A stretch of 64,000 bases of DNA. It comes from Geosiphon pyriformis. Its lineage: Eukaryota > Glomeromycota > Glomeromycetes > Archaeosporales > Geosiphonaceae. The notes beneath the pieces are model-generated. The model worked only from the letters and a program-made list of their open reading frames with translations. It had not been told where the DNA came from and did no database searches. Of this stretch, positions 34,980-46,121 are shown piece by piece (the stretch's first letter is position 1; the number at the start of each line of letters is the position of its first letter). The translations under genes and the position numbers were made by a program. Location: the NCBI GenBank assembly GCA_016748015.1, contig JAAOMT010000213.1, positions 523,107-587,106 on the forward strand. Direction: 5' to 3'.

Positions 34980-36737
34980 TAACTGTTGTTCTTGTTCTTC
35001 CCTTGTGGGTGCTAATTCTTGGTAGTGTTCATAGAATTGTTCTGGATCCAGGAGGTTTATAATGGGTTCTGCGTCTCAGTCAAGCTCTAAAGGTTCTGGG
35101 GAGTTGTCTTTAATTGTTTTTATCTCTTCTGGCATTGCCCCTTCAATTTTTGCCAAATGCCATTTGCCAAATTTTGTTGTCATCATGTGGACAACTGTCC
35201 AGTCACTGCATGGCTCTTCTCCAGGTTGTTTCTATTGGGGTTTTTTTCCTTACCCAGTCACTTATTAGAATCGTGTATTGACACAACATGTCACACATTT
35301 CTCCCTATCCTGAGATGTTATTCCACATTCTTTCATCTAGCAGGGTCTTCCCACAAGCAAGACAAGGTTGGTTATCCCATTTTCTTGCCTTTTTGGTCAT
35401 CCAAAGCATTTGAGTAAGCATAGATGACAGTAGAATTTTGTCGCAGTGTGGTATTCCTCATCATCACCACAGCATGCACTCATTGACGACAATTTCTTGC
35501 CACAATCGATGCATATAAGCTTAAGTCAATGATAGATAGATTGTTGTGGAATAGTGTAGGTATTATGATAAGTGGTGATGATTTGGGTGGTCTCTTCTTC
35601 TTTCCCTTTTCCTTTATTTTCTTTGTCCTCTTCCCATTCCCAGCTTGAAGTCAGTTTGCTCTCATCGTTGTCGGTTCATATCAGGTCATCAGTTTCTCAG
35701 GTAAGTTCTTCCTTTTGTTTCTCTTTTCTCTTGTTGCTGTCATCCCAAGAGAGTATGGACAGTAGTTTGTTGTGCTTTTTGTCTGCCCACAATACTTGGT
35801 AGGCTTCTCAGATCGGCTTTTCTTTCTCCTCCTCCAGTTCGATCAATAGTTTCTCTCTTGGAAGAGTTTTGAAGTGGCCACACATGGCTGGGACACGTAT
35901 GTGTTGGCCCTAATACATTAGCTGGAGTTTCTGGGTGTTCTAGTCTAATGTTGCATTGACTTTGGATAGCCAGTCATTACCAATGAGAGCTTGGTATTAA
36001 GTGGCTTCCATTACTAGAACTTTAATGGAAGTCATGATGCCATTGACTTCAAAAGGAAAGTCGTCAATTTTGCCGATTGGAGTTTTGATCGCTCTATTGG
36101 CTGTAATGATTCTGGCACTGGCAGTTCGATCAACTTGGCGACCTAATTGATCCATGAGTTGTCTTGTGATTATGCTGCTTGCAGAACTGCTGTCCAGGAT
36201 TAATTTGATGGATTGTCCTTCTACTTTGGCATCAGTGTACATTGCGGTGATTGGTTTGGCTTCAAGAGCGGCTCCACTAAATAATAGCATTGCAGCTGTT
36301 TCCTCAAATTCGAATGAGAAGATAGCAGCCAATGACTTGTCTTTGGTGATGGTAGTGGGTGGGATATTACTAGTGAGTGGTTGTTTTTGGGTAAATGCCA
36401 GGTTATTGGTTGAAGCGTCTTCTGGAGTGATCAGAAGACTTAAATAGTTTTGGGAATTCAGGTTCTGGGGTTGACCGGTACCCAAATTCCACTGGCATAA
36501 TCCAGATGGTTGTTGTGAAGAACTGGGGATTGGTTGATGGACTACTATTGCCGATCTCCAGCTCTGTTGAGTCATTCTTGGTCTTTGAGTTCCATTGGGT
36601 AATAAGCTTTGGGGTGGTGTTTGGATCTGTTGGGGTTGATAGATTATTTGTGGCTGCGGTTGATATATTACTTGTGGCTGTGGCTGATAAATCAGAGGTT
36701 GATATACTGGAGACTGATAGACTGATGACTGCGTCAC
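34980..36737 (-). pseudogene. Protease and Cys-rich module of B2
   Basis: A Gln/Pro/Tyr-rich stretch (YQPQPQVIYQPQ) opens it. The protease active site is LILDSSSASSIITRQL, D-S-G having become D-S-S (GGC to AGC). VIEATQYQAL-like and GNDWLS follow. The Cys-rich module (CIDCGKKLSSMSACCG, FYCHLC) loses its frame near 35400-35250 and regains it before DPEQFYEHYQELAPTREEQ. Indels here make it more damaged than B1. Confidence 0.78.
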
Positions 36738-36759
36738 TGGTAGGTAAGCGGGTGGATTT

Positions 36760-38609
36760 TGATTTGGGTACTGATTTGGAGTTTGGAACTGGTGATCGGG
36801 GTTTCGATATTGATTTTCTGATCGTTGGTTATTTAAATGCTGGCAACAGTCAATTTGGATATGTTCTTGTTTACCACAATAGTGGCAGATACATGTTTCT
36901 TGTTGTCACTGTTGATTGGTTGATGAAGATGAACGTGGTTGATTTTGGGCATGATTAAAGTTTCCTTGATTATTGCATCATTGTAGAGACTGATAAATGG
37001 TGTGATTGTCAGCTAAGTATCCTTTCAATCTCTTATTGATTGATTCACTGAACTTCTCCAATTTGGAATCCAATTCAGATGATCCGTTCATTACTAGATT
37101 AATGGCTTGGGCATGGTTAGCCTCTGACTCAGCAGATTCAAAATCTCTGGCACATGTGACTGTGTCTTGAAGCGTGCTAGGATACAACGGACATACATGT
37201 TGCAAGATGCTGCTGCATAGACCACGGATAAACTGGTTGAGTATCTGTGGTACTGTGAAATAATCATTGTCAATTGCTTAAATTTGGCACAAGTTTCAAT
37301 GAAAGCATCCCAGGTAAGTGGTAACTGCTTTGGTTTTTCCTTGTTTCATGGTGGTAAATGCATTGACTAGGTAATTGATGCTGTTATTGTTGCTGAAGTA
37401 TCTGAGGAATTCCACTTTGAAGGCATTAAAATCTTGTGGTTTATTAATCAAGCTCTGGTATCATGAATTGGCGGTATCCTTGAGAAAGTAGGGAATGGCT
37501 TGTATTGCTCGAGCATCATTTCATCCATTGGCTGCGATGGTCTTTTCTACATTATTCAGCCATATTTGAGCATCATTCTCATTGCCCGTAAAGTTGTCAA
37601 GTTTTGCAATTGGTACATAGGCCATTGGATCTAAGTTAGGTGGTTGTGGTGGCTGTTGAAGCAGTTGTTGTTGTTTTGGCTGTTGGGGTGGTAGCTGAAG
37701 TGGCTGCTGTATGAGTTCGGCTATGGAATTAATTGGTGGTTGATTGATGACAATTACCGGAGGTAAGTTTTGCTGATTAATTAATTTGGGTTTTTGATTT
37801 CTTGGATTTGGCGGCATTCGAATATTCGGAGTTTCGATTTCCAGATTTTCTAACTGTTGCTGAGTTTGAATGTTCGGGGTTTCAACTTCCAGGTTTTCAG
37901 GAATCAGGTGTAGGTAAGTGAATTCTTGATTCTCTGATTCTTCTTCCTCCTTTTCTGATTCTGCTGCTTCCCATGGATCAGAAATTCCGAAATCTGGTGG
38001 AGGTGGTGGTGATCGAAGTCCTAATGGGGTTGATGATTGTGAATTAAATCTCTCAAAATATTCACCATATGGTTCTAACAATTCTGTTTTCTTTTGTCTA
38101 CTTTGGAATGGGAATCGTCCAAATGTTGATGTCACAGTTGATGAAAATGCATCAGTTGATGATATGTTGATGGCGCTTCCAAATGTATAGTGGTATAATA
38201 GATTACTTGGAGATTCAATTCTGTTTTTCTTCCAAGCAGGTGGCTGTATTTTTCAGAGTGTTACTGCTGGTGTTTGTAATTTTCTCTTGCCTTTACTAGC
38301 ATATGTAATTGGATATCTTTGTTGAGTGTGGTGTTCAATTTCTTTGTTGATCTCAGTGATGATGGATGCAAAATTATGGTTTGTTGGTAGGTTGGTGTTT
38401 TGAATTAATTCCTTATAGAAAGTTTCTTTTGCTGATTCAATGTTCACTGGTGTTCCTAATAAAGAGGAAATCTTTTCATTGACATAGAAATTGAAGGCTG
38501 ATTCGGCAGATATATGATTGTGGTTTAATCCCAAGTATTGACAATAGTGTTGAAATAAGAATTTTGCAAATCCTAAATAGTTTGCTCCTATAATTTCTGA
38601 TTCTGCCAC
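36760..38609 (-). pseudogene. gag of element B2
   Basis: It begins at GTG (38609) in AAAAGTGGCAGAA, as in B1. The N-terminal 118 codons (FAKFLFQHYCQYLGLNHN) stop near 38253. The frame then reads through a Pro/Gln/Glu-rich spacer (38135-37521 open) with LQQPPQPPNLDPMAYVPIA, then the capsid-type domain and a knuckle CHYCGKQEHIQIDC (about 36888-36847) with all CCHC residues present. Confidence 0.86.
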
Positions 38610-38671
38610 TTTTGGTTTGGTGTTGTTGGTGCTGGTTCTCTGTAGGATTATACTTCACAGAGAGCACCAAA

Positions 38672-39574
38672 TGTTACAGGTGATTATTTCTGCTGTTGAA
38701 TTAAATAACAAACCTGTAACTTGGTGCTCAAAAGCTACTTCCGTTGAGGCTATTCTGAAGGTGCTGTATCTGAAGGTTTTAATGGATCTGAAGGTTTTGG
38801 TTGATCTGAAAGTTTTGGTTGAGTCTTTTGTATAATAGACAGAGATTCAATAGTATCAATAGTAGAGATATTTTCCAAGAGTTTTCCCAATTTCTTTCTC
38901 AGTGTGGTGGCTGGATTTAGTCTGGCAGTTGTGCCCTTCTGATAAGCTATCCGATAATATATAAAATCCTACCTGTATTTCTGGGTCTTTTACCAGGCTA
39001 TCTTTGACGTCAATAACTCAGTGCTTAATCTTTTATCAATTAGTATATATAACAATAAATCAAAATAAAACAAAGAAAAAGAAATAAAAGAAAATAAAGA
39101 AAGCAAAGAAATAAGCCAAGGCAATTTGCAGATTAGTATTCTGTCAATAGCCATGATCAAGAGCTATTGTTTTAGCATGGTTAAGTATCAATTACTATTA
39201 ACATAAAGGGTTGATAGTGGGGAGTGAATTTGAGATATGAAATAATTATTTATTTGATGATTGTGTTTTTAGGTTAAGGATTCTGTGGTATCGATTCTGT
39301 CTTTTCTGTTTCTAACACTACTGCTATATATACATAATTGAGATTCCTCAATTCCTCAATTCTTCACGACAGGAATCCTGGAATTCCTGGAATCCTGCGA
39401 TTCCTTTGAGAGGAATCCTGGAATTCTGGAATCCTGTAATTCCTCATTGGAAATCCTGAAATTCCTGGAATCCTGCAATTCTTGAGAGGAATCCTGGAAT
39501 TTCACATTTACTATGCTTTCTTCTGATTGGCTAATAATTATGCTAATATATTTCTTATATTTCTATGAGTAACA
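38672..39574 (-). repeat. 5' LTR of element B2
   Basis: The plus strand reads TGTTACAGGTGATTATTTC to CTATGAGTAACA. Its partner is 29394-30256. The GGAATTCC/AGGATTCC array (39340-39500) is longer than in the 3' LTR, which lacks about one unit. The primer-binding site (TGGTGCTCTCTGTG on the minus strand) ends two bases from the LTR. Confidence 0.93.
39340..39500 (-). repeat. GGAATTCC/AGGATTCC-rich array in the B-family LTR
   Basis: Words such as GGAATCCTGGAATTCCTGG recur about every 9-10 bases for about 160 bp. The other B LTRs carry shorter or more decayed versions (3085-3225, 30070-30190, 42460-42560). The sequence is rich in inverted repeats and could fold or bind a dimeric factor. It sits just upstream of the TATA-like box in element orientation. 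Confidence 0.6.
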
Positions 39575-39578
39575 TTGG

Positions 39579-40260
39579 CAAAACAGAACTAAAATTCTTG
39601 GGACATATAGTTAGCAAAGATGGCATCAAGATGGATCCAGATAAGATAGAGATAGTAAAGAAATTCCCAGTACCAATCAACACAACTCAGTTAAAATCAT
39701 TCTTAGAATTTGCAGGCTACTATTGCCACTTCATCAAAGATTTTTCAAAGATAGCTCAGCCATTCAATCATCTTCAAACCAAGAATACAAAATATGAATG
39801 GACTGAAACACAGCAAGAAGTTTTTGACATCTTAAGAAGAAAGCTTATTCAAGCTCTAATATTGATCTATCCAAATTATAGCAAACCATTGATCATCATC
39901 ACTGATGCATTAGGCCAAGCATTGGAAGCAGTACTATTTCAGAGAGGATGGGATGGAAGGGAACATCTAGTAGCTTATGCCAGTAGAGGCTTAACACCAG
40001 CCGAAAAGAACTATGAAACACCAGAATTAGAACATCTAGCAATCTATTGGGCAGTTATAAAATGGAAAAAATACTTGAGCCAAAAGTTTGAAGTATACAC
40101 AGATCACAAAGGATTGACATCACTCCAATAACAAGAATTTGGAAATGAAAGACAGTCAAGGTAGAAAATGGCACTTTTGCCATATACTTATATCATACAT
40201 TATAAAAAGGGAAAAGACAATGGAAATGTCAACAGTTTGTCACGAATAAGACAAATCTAA
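39579..40260 (+). pseudogene. RT connection and RNase H of B1 (after B2 insertion)
   Basis: It resumes KTELKFLGHIVSKDGIKMD, then LEFAGYYCHFIKDFSKIAQP, ITDALGQALEAVLFQRG (first RNase H Asp present), YASRGLTPAEKNYETPELE and YTDHKGLTSLQ with a stop. It ends SLSRIRQI and TAA near 40260. Confidence 0.88.
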
Positions 40261-40321
40261 GAACATTTTAACCCAAAAATATAACAAAACCAAAACAATA
40301 CTCATAAAAATATAACAAAAG

Positions 40322-41698
40322 ATGAACACACAAAAATATCAACAACTTCAACATTATATAAATACTCAATAATTCAAGAAGAAATTATCTCAACTGGAAC
40401 AAAAGAGGATCAAACAACAATCCAAATATTTTATCACTCACCAAAATATACTTTATCGGAAAAATAGAAAAGATTCAGATCAACCAACCAGAGTAATTAC
40501 AGAACCAGAAAAAGAGACAATACTGTTCAACATGTACTCAAATCCAACTGCAGGACATTTTCATAAAGAAGCAACCATGAAAAGAACCAGAAAGAGATAC
40601 TATTGACTATCAATATATCCAGACATCATATAATATATACAAAATTGTAATGCTTGTCAAAAAAGAGAAGAAACAAGACCCAGCAAACTATTGAGACCAA
40701 TCAAAGTGGGACAACCATTTGACTGCATTGGAATCAATTTAGTCAAACCATTGACAATTACCAGCAGAGACAACAGATATATTGCAGTAGCCATGGACTA
40801 TCTTACTAAATGGCCAGAAGCAAAAGCAATTTAAAGAGTGAATGCAAAATCCATTGCCAAATTCGTTCATCAAGAGTTAATCTGTCAACATGGATGTCCA
40901 AAAGAATTACTGTCAGATCAAGGAACTCACTTTGTAAACAAAACACTAGAAGAACTAAGTCAAAGATTTGGAGTTAAGAGACCATTGTTATTACCATACC
41001 ATCCACAAACCAATGGACTAGTTGAAAGATTTAATAGAACACTGTGTGAAGCAGTTGCCAAGATCAGTCAAAAAAACCAAGATGAATGGGATTTGTTTAT
41101 ACCATCAATACTATTTGCTTATCGGACAATGAAGCAAGACACTACACAAGCAACACTATTTGAATTAGTATACAGTAGAACAGCAACACTATCAATTGAG
41201 ATAAAAGTCAACACTTATCCAACAAAACCAATAACTGTAGACAATTTTCAGAAAACATTACTAAGAAGAACATATGATTTGATGGAAACTCTAGAAAACA
41301 AGTGATGAAGAACAGCTGATAACATTAAAAAGGCACAAGAGAAACAAAAAGAGAGGCACAATAACCAACTACCAGACAAACCAGTTAAATTCAAGATTAG
41401 AGACAAAGTATTTTTACATCATACTAAAGTGGAAAAACAATGGAGTGGGAAATTTGACCCCAAATGAAACAGACCATTTCACATAGAAGAAATTCTAAAA
41501 AATAGAGCTTACAAATTAAGACTGAACAACAGAATTTTAGCCAAAGCAACACATGGTAATCAACTGAAACCATATCACCAGATAGCATCAGCATCTACCA
41601 ATAACATTCCACAACTGGGAGTACAAAAAATACTAGTCCAACCAGACGAAATTCCACGAGACCGGGAACCAATCATCATCATTAGACCAAACACGTAA
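40322..41698 (+). pseudogene. Integrase of B1
   Basis: It begins MNTQKYQQLQHYINTQ. The zinc segment is NPTAGHFH with CNACQKRE. The core has ELLSDQGTHF and YHPQTNGLVERFNRTLCEA. The C-terminal domain has HHTKVEKQWSGKFDPK. Stops are frequent before 40838 and after 41305. Unlike the four other copies, its start is not in the same frame as RNase H, so a small indel lies in the linker. It ends IIIIRPNT with TAA at 41696-41698. Confidence 0.87.
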
Positions 41699-41727
41699 AA
41701 TTGAACAACAAAAGAGTATATAAAGAC

Positions 41728-42384
41728 ATGGTCGACGCAACAAAAGATACCAGAAAAATGGAAATCACCAACATCCACTTACTAGCACAACAACTTTTTC
41801 AATTGATCCAACACCAAGAAATGGAAATTACAATCAATCAACAAACCATTTGATATCAAGATACTAGAAAGACATTACAACACAGAAAACAAAAAAAACC
41901 AGAAGATACTGTCAACAAAATCATTGCAAAAGTAAAACTGGCAATAAAAGAATTGACAAAAGAGTTAATATATCAAAAGTTGACTAAAAAAACTTGGAAT
42001 TGGTGGATACAACAATTTTCAAGAAACTATTGTTATTTCTACTTAGGACAACACGTGAATATCCAGAACTTATATATGGATAAAACAAAGCAGTTATTTG
42101 ACACAACAATACTACAACAACTAGAACATTTTGTGAGAAAAAACAATTTATCCACACAAGCTCGAGCTATATACTGAATACACTCAGCATTTTAAGATCG
42201 ACCAGAAATTTTACTCAACAAAGCAATAAATACAGTTACCAGTAATCAATTGGAAAAGATTACCAATGCTCAATTTGAAAAATTACAAACTCAAATAACA
42301 CAAGTAATTCTCAAAAACAAAATTCAGGAAATACTTCAAGAGGGAGAATTAAAAGAGTTGGATTTCGATGGAGCTCAATATTAA
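41728..42384 (+). pseudogene. ORF3 of element B1
   Basis: ATG at 41728 (MVDATKDTRKMEITNIH) to TAA at 42382-42384, 218 residues in one frame with several in-frame stops. It is colinear with B2 ORF3 (30929-30270). ELKELDFDGAQY ends just before the polypurine tract AAAAGGAGAGAATAA (42384-42397). Function unknown. Confidence 0.72.
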
Positions 42385-42397
42385 AAGGAGAGAATAA

Positions 42398-43214
42398 TGT
42401 TATTCATAGAAATATAGGAAATATATTAGCATGATTATTAGCCAATTAGAAGTAGACATAGTAAATGTAGAATTCCAGGATTCCTCTTAGGAATTGCAGG
42501 ATTCCAGAATTTCAGAATTTTTCTTAAAGGAATTGCAGGATTCTAGGAATTCTAGGATTTCTGTCATAAAGAATTGAGAAATTAAGGAATTTCAATTATG
42601 TATATATAGCAATAGTATTAGAAGCTAAAAAGAAAAGACCTCTGAGTTTAGATGTAATCTAAGCAACTCTCCAAATCACAGTCATCTAATAAATAACTAT
42701 TTGTTATTTCAAAAAACCACTGTTATTATCAACTATTCATGTTGATAGTAATTGATACTTAACCACACTGGAACAATAGCTCTTGATCACAACTATTGAT
42801 AGGATACTAAAGTTGCATACCGCCTTGACTTATTTCTTTATATTTCTTTATTTTCTTTATTTTTCTTTGATTTTTGTTATTGTGCACTAACCAATTGATT
42901 AAAAGCGCTGATTACTGACATCAAGAATTGTCTGGTAAAAGACCCCTGTGAGTGAATAGGACATGTACAGAAAATACGGATTACTTACCAGAGGATTACC
43001 AGCCACCAAGCCAAGAAAAAAATTGACAGACTTGCAAGTCTGGAAAGCTATAAATAAAACAATTATTGAATCTCTGTTCATTATACAAAGAACTCATTTG
43101 GAAAACCTTCAGATACCAACCACTTAAAGATATTATCAACAACACGAGTAGCTTTTGAGCACCAAGTTATGGGTTTATTATTTAATCCAACAACAGAAAT
43201 TGTCACTTGTAACA
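42398..43214 (+). repeat. 3' LTR of element B1
   Basis: It runs TGTTATTCATAG to CACTTGTAACA and is the partner of 3010-3845. It is followed by GTGG (43215-43218) and the resumed LINE ORF1. Confidence 0.93.
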
Positions 43215-45111
43215 GTGGTCTGTATTTCATCATAATCCATGTCACCAAAGTCAACTTTAAATCTAAGACAAACAATGTTCTTAGATACACCAATCAAAAG
43301 ATTGGCAAAATTGTTAGAAGCATATTTTATAGAAAGAAGATCTTTCTCTAACTGAACAGTCTTAACAGCATTATTATTAAGGAGATGAGATACCAAGGCA
43401 ACCAAAGAGCCAACAGGCTCAACAATAGACTTTACCAAAGCAGCCAAATCCGAAATTTGCTTTTTCAAAGAGTCCAATCTGGATCTAATAGCAGGATCAA
43501 CAACAGCTACAAGAGGGGTGAAAGCCACCAAAGAAGGAAATTCAGACATAACAGAGGGGGTAGATGTCTTAGCATAAGACAAAGAACCAACAAAATGTGG
43601 TTTGAACACCTTGGGAGCCTTAGAAAAGGGAAATGAAACAACTTTACAGTCTACAGCCAAGTGATTTGTTTCTTGGCACTGAAAACAATGCCAACAATTA
43701 AGAGTCTCCCATCAGATATAGCACTTTCTAAATGTACTAGTATTGGCAACAGCAAGGTCCAAATCAGCTTGGGAGCCAAACATAACTAGAGCAAAGTGGA
43801 GATGACAACCAGAATTAGGAGACTGAGGAATGAAACAAGTTCTGCCACCAATCTGAAAAATCATATTACTGATTTTAAAAGCAGTACAGCCAAGAAAAAA
43901 ATTAACCAACTTGGTCTTAAACCTATCACGAGACAAAATAGTTTCATTTTGATTCACCAAAGAAAGGATTTTAACACTATTCTTGCCCACTAATATTGAT
44001 CAATGATTCAAAGCAGACACAACAGAATCCAACTTCTCAAAATAAACTACTACATACTGCCAAACACCAGCAGGCTTTAGCACAACACAAACAACACTAC
44101 CAAACACACTAAGAGCTGTCTTAATGTCAATAGCAGACACATCCAAGGGCATATCACGCAGTGCAACAGCAGCAGAAAGGGAACCAGACTCAAAAATTAC
44201 CAAAGACTTGGCAATTTTAAAGGTGGCCAAATGTATAAAGCTTGTAAGCTTAACTAAGAATGCAGCTTTCAAAGACACTTGAGAAACAAACTCCACACAA
44301 AGCAGCTTTACATTGTCTTTTAATACTGACTGAAAAACAGTCTTAACATGAGCCAATTTGATCTTAAAAGTAATACCAGGCACTAAAGTGGAGGCCACCC
44401 ACTCAGCAAACCTTTGATGACTAATAATAATTTCCCAAGCACTACCAAAAGTAGCACCAGAAACTAGAGGGGAAGATGATTCAGTTTCCATTTGATCAGC
44501 CCAGTTCTCAAGAAAAGGTGACCCAACAAGAGAAGATTGCTTTGATTCTAAAACTGGCAATAATCTACCAAAAGACACCACATTTGGCAACACAGCCAGT
44601 AGTTGATCTTGGCCCATCTTGGACAATGTGCCAGATAATGCTATGAAGATCTCATCTAAGATCTCATTGGGAACCACAAAAGAGTTTGGTGTAACAATAG
44701 CAAAGGCAAACAACTGCCCCACTTTTTTGAACTTTTGGTTTTTTTGACCATTTTTTTTGAAGAGGTGGTGCTAGAAGCACCAGGTGTTAAATCTATAGAA
44801 GAGAAGACCAGTTTATTTACTGGTCTATTATTAAAAACTTTTGGGCTCTTAGTTGAAGTGAAGGCAACACTGGGACTAACTCAAGTATGTCTCTTTGAGG
44901 AAACTTTGACTGGTAAGAAACCAGCCAAAGATGAGGAAGTTGTTTCAGTGGCTACCAAAAGCAGCTTATTATGATTACTGGGTAAAAGAAAGGCTTCTAA
45001 AACATTCTGCTTAGTTGCTTCTACAATAAAGAAAGCTTTTTTGGTTGAAATTTTATTAGATATTTCAGGACAGATATCAAATGCAGCTTTTTTACTTTTT
45101 GTTCTGGTCAT
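43215..45111 (-). pseudogene. LINE-type ORF1 (copy A), broken
   Basis: It begins with ATG at the A3 junction (MTRTKSKKAAFDICPEISN). In order it has a low-complexity N-terminus, MGQDQLLAVLPNVVSFGRL, a first RRM-like region (KIKLAHVKTVFQSV to SLKAAFLVKL), a second (VALRDMPLDVSAIDIKTAL), a CCHC knuckle CFQCQETNHLAVDC (about 43700-43655) and a coiled-coil-like tail (IRSRLDSLKKQISDLAALVK), and it is cut by B1 at DYDEIQTT. Gag-like ORF1 proteins with RRM and CCHC parts are typical of RNA-binding ORF1 of non-LTR retrotransposons. A few stops and a frame change near 44735-44880 break it. No RT (ORF2) is seen. Confidence 0.75.
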
Positions 45112-46076
45112 TGTTACCAGTAAAATTTTAGCTATTAATTAGCATGAAATTACCCTTATAATTCCTATAATTAATTAGTATATTAATATCATTTCAAATT
45201 ATTATTTATTATTTAATCAATTATCACATATCACGATTCAATTAAAAGAATCTAATTAGTATAACAGAAAGTAGGATAATCAAATTACACAATATCCTGA
45301 ACTTTGTAACATTCTAAAATTCGCCGAAATTTACAGAAATTCGCCAAAATTATGAATAGTTCACCCAAATTAATCAATAGTTCAGCGAAATAACTTGTAG
45401 TTCATCAAAATATATCTTTAGTTCACCAAAATTTGAGCAAAAAGAAAAAGTGCAAGTTCATAGACTAGTACTACAACAAGTTGTATAAAAGAAGAGCTTT
45501 TCTCTTCAAGAAAATGTATCTTATTTTAGATTTATTTCTTAAAACCGTTCCTACACACAAAAAGAAATAAATATCAAATAATTCGAAAAACCAAATTTTT
45601 TTAATTATTGTACTTGAAAAATCCCCAAAACCCAACTAACATTTCGAAATTGATTAGCTACCAATTTCAGTAAACTATTAGTGACTTCAGGCCTGGATAG
45701 AAAACGTTTCCCTTGACAGAATTCTATTTCTTTTACATTTCTTTTATTTTTATTTTCTTATTACAATCATTAGAGTAGCCTACAGATAAGATTCCTGTAG
45801 AAGAATTGACTTTTACAGCAAAGTAACTACACATTTTTAGTGAGCTTCCAGATGAGCAATTCCTGGGAAAGAGTTGATGTTTACTATAATGTAACTACAT
45901 AAAGTAACTGGCAAGAAATTGGCCATTCCACTTATAAGCCCAGCAGTTCAAATTATAGGAGATAATTTGAAGATAAATTCAGTTATTGGAGGTTCAACTA
46001 CTTCTAGAAAACGTGAATTTGCAACCAACAGACAGTTACAACATTCAAGAAAAGAGACCAAAAACCTCTGGTAACA
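45112..46076 (+). repeat. 5' LTR of element A3
   Basis: TGTTACCAGTAAAA to CTCTGGTAACA. U3 has repeated TTCGCCGAAAT/GTTCAGCGAAAT words (45310-45440), a TATA box TATAAAAG at 45484-45491 and AATAAA at 45566-45571. The 3' LTR (54034-54981) differs by scattered transitions and a deletion of about 20 bp near 45205-45225. Confidence 0.94.
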
Positions 46077-46078
46077 TT

Positions 46079-46092
46079 TGGTGCTCTCCCAT
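46079..46092 (+). promoter_or_regulatory. Primer-binding site of A3
   Basis: TGGTGCTCTCCCAT two bases after the LTR, the same core as in the other A and B elements. Confidence 0.65.
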
Positions 46093-46121
46093 AGAAATAA
46101 CACAGTGACAACAAATTCAAA

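Larger units (their letters stand above)
29394..39574 (-). mobile_element. Ty3/gypsy element B2, inserted in B1 RT
   Basis: B2 is complete in outline: 5' LTR 38672-39574, gag, protease, Cys-rich module, dUTPase, RT, RNase H, integrase, ORF3 and 3' LTR 29394-30256. Flanks are TCGG (29390-29393) and TTGG (39575-39578), a 4-bp duplication with one CpG transition. Removing B2 restores FFGKTELKF in B1, which is the same as the sequence in B2 itself. It is an element that landed in a relative of its own family. Confidence 0.94.
3010..43214 (+). mobile_element. Ty3/gypsy element B1, interrupted by A1 and B2
   Basis: B1 has a 5' LTR (3010-3845), a primer-binding site, gag, protease, Cys-rich module, dUTPase, RT, RNase H, integrase, ORF3, a polypurine tract and a 3' LTR (42398-43214). 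It is flanked on both sides by an exact 4-bp duplication, GTGG (3006-3009 and 43215-43218). A1 (4996-24808) splits gag and B2 (29394-39574) splits RT. Without them B1 is about 10.2 kb. Right of B1 the LINE copy A ORF1 resumes, so B1 inserted in that LINE next to C1. Every reading unit carries stops. Confidence 0.9.
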
